Source: Actinomycetota bacterium
GTDB lineage: Bacteria; Actinomycetota; Actinomycetes; Actinomycetales; Microbacteriaceae
DNA: 64,000 nt
Direction of reading: 5' to 3'
Assembly: GCA_947449765.1 (NCBI GenBank)
Contig: CANFSP010000002.1
Coordinates: 62,001 to 126,000 of the forward strand
Part shown: positions 48,712 to 55,877 of the stretch, in pieces
Layout: each line of letters opens with the position of its first letter
How positions within the stretch are numbered: the stretch's first letter is position 1
Position numbers and translations under genes: made by a program
Notes under the pieces: model-generated
Seen by the model: the letters and a program-made list of their open reading frames with translations, nothing else
Database searches by the model: none
Told to the model about the DNA's origin: nothing

Positions 48712-49800
48712 ATGCTCGGAGATTATTTCATCGCGGATGGTGTCATTCACGGCTACAACTGGACCGAGGAGAACTTCAACATTCCTGAGGCTCGTTTTGC
48801 CGCAATGGGTGGTTTCGGTGGACACCGTCACCTCAGCCCCAACCCGGCGTGGCAGTTGCCATATGAAGACTGGCAGCACGACTGGCAGATTTCTGAGATT
48901 GAAGAGGCGGCCTTTCTCGAGGCAGGATGTGACATCGTCGCTTACCACGGCACCCCCATTCGTGACCTCTGGAAAGACGGACACTCTGCCGACTCCAAAG
49001 GTGTGGAATGGAAGGCTCGCTTTCCTGAGCGCGTCATCTACTACGGCGGTGCTAATCCCCTCGATGGCAAGAAAGCATTCGACGAACTGAAGCGCAACCG
49101 AGACAACGGTGCCGAAGCCGTCAAGATTTACCCGGCATGGTACGACGGCCACGGTGTCACTCACCGCATTTCGCTCGACGACCCCGAATTTGGCTACCCG
49201 TTCATCGAAAAGGCAATTGAGCTTGGTTACAAGACAATCGCCACGCACAAGGCGATCCCGTTTGGTCCGGTGGATATCCGCTCGTTCGACCTCATGGATA
49301 TCCCGGCGGCGGCTGGTCGCTACCCCGAAGTGAACTTCGAGATTTTGCACGCGGGATTCGCATTCGTCGAAGAAACGGTATTGGTTTTGCAATCGTTCCC
49401 GTTCAACACCTACGTCAACTTTGAAGGATCAAACAGCTTGTTGCTCGCGCAGCCCAAGCGGTTTGCCCACTTCTTGGGTCAGTTCTACAACTCGGGTGCC
49501 GAGGACCGCATGATTATTTCGAGTGGCATGACCATGGTTCACTCGCGTCCGGTCTTCGACGCCATCATCAACTTTGAAATGCCAGAGGACCTCGTGCGCG
49601 ACTTTGGCTACCCCGTGGTCACCCCGGAGATGAAGCAGAAGCTCCTGGGCGGAAACCTCATGAAGCTTCACGGACGCGATATCCCCACCTTCATGAAATC
49701 TGTTGAAGGCGACTACTGGGATCAACGCCAGAAGGCCGAAGGGACTGATCACGAACTGTGGTCGCACTACTACGCACTGAAAAACGCACAGAACGCGTAG
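48712..49800 (+). CDS. Amidohydrolase-2 family protein
   Basis: This 362-residue TIM-barrel hydrolase/decarboxylase-type protein begins LGDYFIADGVIHGYNW and has HAGFAFVEETVLVL and the RMIISSGMTMVHSRPVFDAI region. The usual late SDxPH motif is replaced by SSGMTMVH, so metal binding may differ from typical amidohydrolases. GGGAGG 9 bases before the ATG at 48712 sets the start. A DUF59-type protein begins 6 bases after its stop, and a ThDP enzyme follows. Together with the amidohydrolase-Rieske unit at 15.4 kb this is the second amidohydrolase in the window coupled to an iron-sulfur-related partner. Substrate unknown. Confidence 0.82.
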   Translation: MLGDYFIADGVIHGYNWTEENFNIPEARFAAMGGFGGHRHLSPNPAWQLPYEDWQHDWQISEIEEAAFLEAGCDIVAYHGTPIRDLWKDGHSADSKGVEWKARFPERVIYYGGANPLDGKKAFDELKRNRDNGAEAVKIYPAWYDGHGVTHRISLDDPEFGYPFIEKAIELGYKTIATHKAIPFGPVDIRSFDLMDIPAAAGRYPEVNFEILHAGFAFVEETVLVLQSFPFNTYVNFEGSNSLLLAQPKRFAHFLGQFYNSGAEDRMIISSGMTMVHSRPVFDAIINFEMPEDLVRDFGYPVVTPEMKQKLLGGNLMKLHGRDIPTFMKSVEGDYWDQRQKAEGTDHELWSHYYALKNAQNA

Positions 49801-49805
49801 TAGAC

Positions 49806-50186
49806 ATGACAGCCTCACCTGACGCGATCAAGGAATCGGTCGTTGATGCCTTGGGTTCCGTGCTGGACCCGTGCGGCTTGTACAACGGCTCCATGACCTC
49901 AATCCGCGATCTCGGCATGTATCGCGACATCGTCGTCACCGACGACAAAGTCCTCATTGAGGTGTTCCTCGATGATCCGGCGTGTGCTTTTAGTGGTCAA
50001 ATTTTGTACCACATCCATCGTGCTGTCGACCCGATTGTCGAGGGGCGTGAAGTCGAAATGACGATGGTCACGGATGAGTATTGGGACACTCACCGAATCA
50101 CCCCTGAGGGACAACGCAAGCTTGAAGAAAATCGAAAAAAGAGCCTGCGTTTGATTCCCCTGTCTGTCGCAAAATCGAACGCATAA
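49806..50186 (+). CDS. DUF59/MIP18-family (PaaD/SufT-like) protein
   Basis: This 126-residue protein follows the DUF59 plan: an N-terminal helix (AIKESVVDALGSVLDPCG), SIRDLGMYRDIVVTDDKVLIEVFL, and DDPACAFSGQI with the conserved Cys. Family members (SufT, PaaD, CIA2) help assemble or insert iron-sulfur clusters into specific partners. A dedicated copy next to an amidohydrolase suggests the latter, or a neighbouring protein, carries a metal cluster; this is inference. The ATG lies 6 bases after the amidohydrolase stop without an obvious ribosome site, so translation is probably coupled. It has an extra Cys in the DPCG position, where Glu is common. Confidence 0.8.
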   Translation: MTASPDAIKESVVDALGSVLDPCGLYNGSMTSIRDLGMYRDIVVTDDKVLIEVFLDDPACAFSGQILYHIHRAVDPIVEGREVEMTMVTDEYWDTHRITPEGQRKLEENRKKSLRLIPLSVAKSNA

Positions 50187-50265
50187 CCGCTGACTGCGCA
50201 GCCCAACGCGGACTTTCGGGAAAGCGGACTGCGAAGCATTACCTACACGCTTGACTGGAGTACTC

Positions 50266-51870
50266 ATGAAGGTGCACGAGCAGTTTTCCGAGAGCCTACT
50301 GGAACACGGAGTCGACGTTGTTTTCGGCTTGATGGGCGACGCTAACCTCGCCTATCTCGCCGGGTACATGGACCGGGGCGGACGCTTTGTCACTGCCGCG
50401 CACGAAGCCAACGCGGTCGGCATGGGTGATGGCTGGTCCCGTCGCACCGGGCGTGTTGGTGTCGTATCGCTGACGCACGGGCCTGCCCTCACGAATGCGC
50501 TGACGAACATGGTCGAGGCGGTGCGGGCGAATAGCCAGCTGGTGATCATCACCGGGTCGACCCCACTCGAGCCGACGCACTTTCAGCGGATGGATCTTTC
50601 GGCAACCGCAATCACCGCTGGCGCGGGATTCGAAGTGGTGACCAAGCCTGAAAACGTGGTGCGGCACTTGAGTCGGGCCATGCAGCGCACCGTCGCTGAG
50701 CGCCGTCCCATCGTTCTCGATTTGCCCATTTGGATGCTCGATGCCGAAGCGGGAAAGCAACGCGCCGTCGCCCTTCCCCAGTCACCTGCACCGCAAACCC
50801 CTGACCTTGATTCGCTCGACGATGCGCTGGGAATTCTTGTCTCGTCGCCGCGCCCCATCATTCTGGCCGGACGCGGCGCACATGCCGCAGGAGCGCGCGA
50901 TGCCCTGATTGAGTTGGCCGAACGCGTAGGCGGGGCACTTGCCACCACACTGTGGGCCCAGGGAATGTTTGACGGTCATCCCAGCAACATTGGCATTTAT
51001 GGAAACCTGGCCCACCCGGTTGGATCGGGAGCCATTGGTGAGGCGACCTGTGTTGTTGCGTTCGGCGCGAGCTTGAACCCCCTCACCACCTATCGAGGTG
51101 AGTTGACCCGGGGCAAGCAGATCATTCAGGTGGATTCGGATCCCGGTCGGTTTGGTTGGTTCATTGGAGTTGACGCACCAGTCGCTGCGGATGCTCTCGC
51201 GACCGCTGCGGCTATGAATGAGGCCCTCGAAGAAATCGGCCACGAACCTGTCAGCTCCTGGGTTGGCGATGTTCAAAAAGCGCTCGCCGCGCGTGATCCG
51301 CGTGATGACTTCCAGGATCTCTCGCGCGCCGAAACGATTGATGTGCGACGGGCTGCAGTGGAACTCAATGCCGTGCTCCCCTCGGCTCGAACGCTGGTGC
51401 ATGACGTCGGTCGCTACATTCGGGGAACCCTGACCTACTTGGTGGCACCGGGGCCGCAAAACATCGTGGGGATGGGAGCTTTTGGCTCGATAGGTTTGGG
51501 GCTCGCCGGTGCAATCGGCGCCAGCGTTGCAGCACCCGATGAGGTAACTGTTTTGGTCGTCGGTGACGGTGGACTCATGCAGTACTTCACCGAGCTCAGT
51601 TCGGCAGTTCGCGAGAAATTGCCCCTCGTGCTGCTGGTTTTCAATGATGGAGCCTACGGTGCCGAGTACGACAAACTCGAGGCTGAAGGGGCGGATCCGA
51701 AATACTCGTACCAAATCTGGCCAGATTTCGTCGACGTCGCTCGAGCCATGGGCGCGCAGGCGCTATCTGTACGTAGCGTCGACGACATCGCGGAAGTAGG
51801 CAAGCTCGCCGGCAATCTCAGCGGACCGTTGCTCGTTGATATCCACATCGATCCGACGATTTTGGGCTAG
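50266..51870 (+). CDS. Thiamine-diphosphate-dependent decarboxylase/carboligase
   Basis: This 534-residue ThDP enzyme has the activating Glu47 in TAAHEANAVGMGDGWSR. The PP domain has VVGDGGLMQYFTE at about 430 and the Asn in VFNDGAYGAEYDK. The general class is acetolactate synthase/benzoylformate decarboxylase-like, but wording differs clearly from the enzyme at 18903-20531, so the two should act on different substrates. GGAG lies 6 bases before the ATG at 50266; an in-frame start 15 bases earlier is weaker. It follows the DUF59 gene by 79 bases. The three-gene order amidohydrolase, DUF59, ThDP enzyme does not match a pathway I know. Confidence 0.86.
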   Translation: MKVHEQFSESLLEHGVDVVFGLMGDANLAYLAGYMDRGGRFVTAAHEANAVGMGDGWSRRTGRVGVVSLTHGPALTNALTNMVEAVRANSQLVIITGSTPLEPTHFQRMDLSATAITAGAGFEVVTKPENVVRHLSRAMQRTVAERRPIVLDLPIWMLDAEAGKQRAVALPQSPAPQTPDLDSLDDALGILVSSPRPIILAGRGAHAAGARDALIELAERVGGALATTLWAQGMFDGHPSNIGIYGNLAHPVGSGAIGEATCVVAFGASLNPLTTYRGELTRGKQIIQVDSDPGRFGWFIGVDAPVAADALATAAAMNEALEEIGHEPVSSWVGDVQKALAARDPRDDFQDLSRAETIDVRRAAVELNAVLPSARTLVHDVGRYIRGTLTYLVAPGPQNIVGMGAFGSIGLGLAGAIGASVAAPDEVTVLVVGDGGLMQYFTELSSAVREKLPLVLLVFNDGAYGAEYDKLEAEGADPKYSYQIWPDFVDVARAMGAQALSVRSVDDIAEVGKLAGNLSGPLLVDIHIDPTILG

Positions 51871-51921
51871 TCAGTTAACCGGCACCCGCTCTGTCAGGCT
51901 TGTACCCGTCAGAGCGAGGCA

Positions 51922-51952
51922 CGAAGGCGCATGCGTCAGGCAGGCGCCTTCG
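51922..51952. terminator. Hairpin between convergent genes
   Basis: A 9-base stem (CGAAGGCGC / GCGCCTTCG) with a 13-base loop lies between the ThDP enzyme and the converging esterase. A second repeat, GCTCTG/CAGAGC, precedes it. No T-run follows, so the evidence for termination is modest. Confidence 0.35.
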
Positions 51953-51966
51953 CCAGACCGAATGAT

Positions 51967-52857
51967 CTAGCTCGTCGTAATCGATTTGATGAAGGCCCCT
52001 GCTCGGTTGGCTGAGTCGACAGCTTCTGGCAGGTTGAACAGCAACATCTGATGCATGTGCGGCATACCCTCTTCGATCTGAACCTCAACCGATCCGCCGG
52101 CATCACGCACCTTCTGGGCGAACACAATGGTGTCGTCGTGCAACGGTTCGTGGGTACCGACCTGCATCATCATCGGTGGGAGCCCCGAGACGTCACCGTA
52201 CATAGCCGAGATTCGCGGGTCATCCGCCGGGACATCGCCACGGTAACTAGCGCTCACCCGAATGTATGCGGCCTCGTTCTGGTAAGGATCCCAGCCCGCG
52301 CGTGACTTGATGCTGTCTTGAGCGAGGGTGTGGTCTACCCACGCTGACATGGTGACGATACCTGCCGGCATCGGGACACCTTCGCCCTTGAGCGAAATCA
52401 GGGCAGCAAGCGCCAGTCCTCCACCCGACGAGTCGCTAAATACTGAGAGATTTTTCGGGTCAACGCCGTGGTCGAGCAGGGTTCGGTAGACCGTTTTGAC
52501 GTCGTCGAATGCAGCGGGAAATTGGGTTTCAGGGCAGAGCCGATAGTCGATGATCACGACGCTTGCGCCACTTGCCAGCGCAACGTAGGCCGAAAGGTCC
52601 CGGTGGCTCTGGCGCGATCCCACGTGAAAACCACCCCCGTGCACCTGGAGGACAATCATGTGCGTGCGGTTCGCTACCGGTCGAACCCACCTGACGGGGA
52701 CCCCACCAATTTCGGTGTCTTCGAGCTCAACGCCATCCGGCAATTTGCGTGAGACGCTGTCGATCCCGGCTCGGCGCACCTCGACGGTCGCGGTTGGGGT
52801 GAGAAATCCATAGGCCTCATCGAGGGCTTCTTTGACGCGGGGCTCTATCTGGCTCAT
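51967..52857 (-). CDS. Alpha/beta hydrolase (HSL/esterase family)
   Basis: This 296-residue esterase has the oxyanion-hole motif VHGGGFHVGS and the nucleophile Ser in FSDSSGGGLAL, where the usual GDS is SDS. The catalytic Asp/His candidates lie late, in VGTHEPLHDD and EGMPHMHQML. The N-terminal cap helix pattern fits hormone-sensitive-lipase-like enzymes that hydrolyse short acyl or aryl esters. The start at 52857 has AAAGG upstream; the ATG 24 bases earlier is less supported. It is divergent from the transketolase operon. It might hydrolyse hydroxycinnamate esters such as feruloyl or chlorogenic esters; this is a contextual guess. Confidence 0.85.
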   Translation of the reverse strand: MSQIEPRVKEALDEAYGFLTPTATVEVRRAGIDSVSRKLPDGVELEDTEIGGVPVRWVRPVANRTHMIVLQVHGGGFHVGSRQSHRDLSAYVALASGASVVIIDYRLCPETQFPAAFDDVKTVYRTLLDHGVDPKNLSVFSDSSGGGLALAALISLKGEGVPMPAGIVTMSAWVDHTLAQDSIKSRAGWDPYQNEAAYIRVSASYRGDVPADDPRISAMYGDVSGLPPMMMQVGTHEPLHDDTIVFAQKVRDAGGSVEVQIEEGMPHMHQMLLFNLPEAVDSANRAGAFIKSITTS

Positions 52858-52946
52858 CGTGCACCTTTCTGCCTGAATCACATCATCGTGGACTCAGCGA
52901 CATTTTTTGTGTCGGTCGCTCGCCTTGACGAACGACCATTTCTCTA

Positions 52947-52962
52947 ACATCATATATTTATG
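52947..52962. promoter_or_regulatory. AT-rich element in the esterase/transketolase divergent gap
   Basis: ACATCATATATTTATG shares the 10-mer TCATATATTT with the element upstream of the ThDP operon and with the one upstream of the LigB-type dioxygenase. It lies 74 bases before the transketolase start. TTGACG at 52925-52930 is too far from TATATT (22 bases) for a standard promoter. Confidence 0.35.
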
Positions 52963-53035
52963 CAGTTCAGAGCGAAAGGCTCAACACTGCGTTTTTTGAT
53001 GGAGTTGTGTGCTCCTCTCACCAGGAAGAAAAACT

Positions 53036-53893
53036 ATGTCGCCCTCCGTTGACACCGCGGTCACGCCGGAAGAAATTGAACTGATTCGTGAAAAAGCACT
53101 TTTTGTTCGCGAAGAGACCGTTCGGCTTATTTCGATCGCTAAAGTCGGTCACTACGCTTCAGCATTTTCGTGTGCTGAGATTTTTGCCGCTTTGTATTAC
53201 AGCGTCCTCAATCTCAAGCGAGGTGAACCGAATTGGCCAGACCGGGATCGGTTCCTCATGGGTAAAGGCCACGCGGCAGTGGGTTACTTCCCCTTGCTGG
53301 CGGATTGGGGCTTCTTTCCGAAGGAGCTTCTGGATGGCTACACCCGCGTAGGAAACCCGCTCGGTGACCACCCGGACATGAAGAACGTGCCTGGAGCCGA
53401 CTTTTCATCGGGTTCACTCGGTCACAACCTCTCAGTTGGATTGGGAATGGCGCTCGCGGGAAGGGTCTTGGGTAAGGACTACAACACGTACGTTCTTCTC
53501 GGCGACGGTGAACAGCAAGAGGGACAAGTATGGGAGGCGGCCATCTCGGCGGCTCACCACAAAGCAAACCGCCTCATTGCCATCGTTGACCGCAACGGGT
53601 ATTCGCTTGATGGAGCCGTCGATGACGTGATGGGCATCGAGCCGCTTGCCGAGAAGTGGCGCACATTTGGATGGGAGACCCACGAGGTCGATGGTCACGA
53701 CATCCCAGCGCTGCTTGGTCTGCTTAAGCGAGTTGCCAACGATTCCGAACGCCAAACGCCGGTCTGCATCATCGCGCACACCGTGAAGGGTAAGGGCATC
53801 GGCTTTATGGAGAAAGAGATCGGTTGGCACCTTGGCTGGCTCGCCGACGAAGACGAAAAGGCCGTCATGGCAGAACTGAGGGCAAACCGATGA
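53036..53893 (+). CDS. Transketolase, N-terminal subunit
   Basis: This 285-residue subunit carries the ThDP pyrophosphate/Mg site: GKGHAAVGYFPLLADWG, SLGHNLSVGLGMALAGR, and VLLGDGEQQEGQVWEAA with NGYSLDG completing the GDG-N motif. A short form split from the C-terminal half is a known alternative arrangement. AGGAAG precedes the ATG at 53036. Its stop overlaps the start of the second subunit by 4 bases. Split transketolases are often pathway-specific (for example for apulose-4-phosphate), so this is probably not the housekeeping enzyme. No sugar kinase or isomerase is nearby. Confidence 0.9.
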   Translation: MSPSVDTAVTPEEIELIREKALFVREETVRLISIAKVGHYASAFSCAEIFAALYYSVLNLKRGEPNWPDRDRFLMGKGHAAVGYFPLLADWGFFPKELLDGYTRVGNPLGDHPDMKNVPGADFSSGSLGHNLSVGLGMALAGRVLGKDYNTYVLLGDGEQQEGQVWEAAISAAHHKANRLIAIVDRNGYSLDGAVDDVMGIEPLAEKWRTFGWETHEVDGHDIPALLGLLKRVANDSERQTPVCIIAHTVKGKGIGFMEKEIGWHLGWLADEDEKAVMAELRANR

Positions 53894-54888
53894 GCACGAC
53901 AAAAACGCAACTCCAACCCGAGTCTTGGTCGTACACGGACACGCTCGACAAAGCACCGAGCTTTGCGATCATTTCTCAAACACTCGCCGACTTGGCCGAT
54001 GAAGGTCACCCGGTCGTAGTCGGCACGGCGGATCTCAAGTATTCCAATGGTTTGTTCCGTTTCGAAGAGCGTCATCCGGACAAATTTTTTCAGTTTGGAA
54101 TCTCTGAACAGAACATGATTTCCGCGGCTGCGGGGATGGCGTCAACGGGTCTCAAGCCTCACGTGGCCACCTTCGCCTCCTTCATGGCGCTGCTGGCGTG
54201 TGAACAGATTCGCACCGATATCGCGTACACGATGATGCCGGTGCGGCTGATTGGAACGCACACCGGAATCGCATTCGGCTTCTATGGCACCTCGCACCAC
54301 GCCACAGAAGACCTTGCGATTATGCGCTCAATCGCTGATCTGAATGTGGTGGCTCCAGCCGACGGCCCCCAGTTTGCCGCCGCGCTTCGCGCCGTGGTCG
54401 ATCTTGAGGAACCCATCTACTTCCGCATTGGGCGCGGTCGCGACCCTGAAGTGTACGGCTCGAACGCAACATTTGAGCTCGGTAAAGCAATCGTGCACGA
54501 GGCCGGAACGGACATCACTCTGATTGCCACCGGTTCCATGGTTTACCCGACCTTGGAAGCCGCCAAGGCGTTGCGTGCCGAGGGTCTCTCCGTCGGTGTC
54601 ATCGACATGCACACGATTAAGCCGCTCGACGCAGAAGCGATTCTCCGGGCGGCTGCCAACACCAAACTCATCATGACCGTTGAGGAGCACAATGTGCTCG
54701 GTGGTCTCGGCGGTGCTGTCGCCGAGGTACTCAGTGAAAACGGCACCCCTGTGCCGTTGCACCGTCACGGCATCAAGGACACTTTCGTGATTGTTGGACC
54801 GCCCACGCACCTCTACGCGCACTACGGTCTCGACATCGACGGCATTGCGGCCGAGGCGAAGTCGTTCATCGCAAAGTTCACGAAGTAA
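53890..54888 (+). CDS. Transketolase, C-terminal subunit
   Basis: This 332-residue partner carries the pyrimidine-binding and C-terminal domains of transketolase. Landmarks are ADLKYSNGLFRFEERHPDKFFQFGISEQNMISAAAGMA (with the activating Glu of the ISEQNM motif), THTGIAFGFYGTSHHATEDLA, PIYFRIGRGRDPEVY, and IDMHTIKPLDAEAI with VEEHNVLGGLGGAVAE. It is coupled to the N-terminal subunit by an ATGA overlap. The dehydrogenase gene begins 11 bases after its stop. Transfer of a two-carbon ketol unit is expected, but the donor and acceptor are unknown. Confidence 0.9.
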   Translation: MSTTKTQLQPESWSYTDTLDKAPSFAIISQTLADLADEGHPVVVGTADLKYSNGLFRFEERHPDKFFQFGISEQNMISAAAGMASTGLKPHVATFASFMALLACEQIRTDIAYTMMPVRLIGTHTGIAFGFYGTSHHATEDLAIMRSIADLNVVAPADGPQFAAALRAVVDLEEPIYFRIGRGRDPEVYGSNATFELGKAIVHEAGTDITLIATGSMVYPTLEAAKALRAEGLSVGVIDMHTIKPLDAEAILRAAANTKLIMTVEEHNVLGGLGGAVAEVLSENGTPVPLHRHGIKDTFVIVGPPTHLYAHYGLDIDGIAAEAKSFIAKFTK

Positions 54889-54899
54889 ACGAGGCACTC

Positions 54900-55871
54900 A
54901 TGTGGGCACACGTTCTTGTGGAACCAGGCAAATTCGGCGCTATCGAGGTTCCCGCCTTTACCGAAACTGACGTCGCCGAAAACTGGGTTCTGCTACGCGC
55001 CATTGTTGGTGGCGTCTGCGGGAGTGATCTTCCCTACTTTCGGGGTCGCGCCCACAAGGACCCGCGGGATTCCAAGGGTTGGGTGAGCGGGGTTCCCGGA
55101 CTCCCGCTGCACGAAATCGTTGGTGAAGTGCTGTTTAGTCGACACCCCGCGCACCAGGTCGGTGACCTCGTGGTCGGTTGGGCATCCAAATTTGATGCCA
55201 TTACTGAATTTGTGCTGTCTGATGGCGAAAGCCTGCTCAAGTACAACCCGGACTTCTCAGCTGCCGAAGCCATCACTATTCAGCCGCTGGCCTGTGTCAT
55301 TGGGGCGGTAGAGCGTTTAGCAATTGCACCGGGGACGCGTGCGGCCGTGGTTGGTCAAGGCCCCATCGGCCTGTTGTTTAGCCACGTGCTCAGCACCGCG
55401 GGTGCGATTGTTACGGGGGTGGATCGGATTGATCGGTCTGCGGCGGCGTCGACATTCGGGGTGACCGAAACGGTCACGACCATGTCTGATCGGTGGGCAA
55501 ATGGTCTTGAGATTGAGGAACGTTTCCCCATCGTCGTCGAAGCCATCGGTCACCAAATCAGCACACTGACCGATGTGATGACCGCCGCGGAGCTGGGTGG
55601 TCAAATCTTCTACTTTGGCGTGCCCGATGACCCGATTTATCCGATCAGCATGCAGATGATGTTCCGCAAGCATCTTGCCCTCATCAGTGGCGCAACGATT
55701 GATCGTCGCCGTCTTCTCGCGCTGGCAAACGACTACCTGTTGGAACATCCCGTGCTCAGAACCCAGTACGTCAGCAACCTCTACCCCGTTTCAGAGGTGC
55801 AAACTGCTTTTGAGGCGGCCATTGTCCCCGCGCCCGGTCAGTACAAAATCGCACTGGACATGGCGGGTTAG
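54900..55871 (+). CDS. Medium-chain dehydrogenase (threonine/sorbitol dehydrogenase-like)
   Basis: This 323-residue MDR protein has the catalytic Cys in VGGVCGSDLPYFRG, a HE pair in LPLHEIVGE and the nucleotide loop GQGPIGLLFSHV. The structural zinc loop is missing. The general pattern is that of polyol/threonine-type dehydrogenases rather than fermentative alcohol dehydrogenases. It is located between the split transketolase and a large FAD/Fe-S oxidase, with gaps of 11 and 6 bases. It probably oxidises a hydroxyl group of the compound the transketolase handles. The ATG has only a weak upstream GAGG. Confidence 0.83.
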   Translation: MWAHVLVEPGKFGAIEVPAFTETDVAENWVLLRAIVGGVCGSDLPYFRGRAHKDPRDSKGWVSGVPGLPLHEIVGEVLFSRHPAHQVGDLVVGWASKFDAITEFVLSDGESLLKYNPDFSAAEAITIQPLACVIGAVERLAIAPGTRAAVVGQGPIGLLFSHVLSTAGAIVTGVDRIDRSAAASTFGVTETVTTMSDRWANGLEIEERFPIVVEAIGHQISTLTDVMTAAELGGQIFYFGVPDDPIYPISMQMMFRKHLALISGATIDRRRLLALANDYLLEHPVLRTQYVSNLYPVSEVQTAFEAAIVPAPGQYKIALDMAG

Positions 55872-55877
55872 TTTCAG

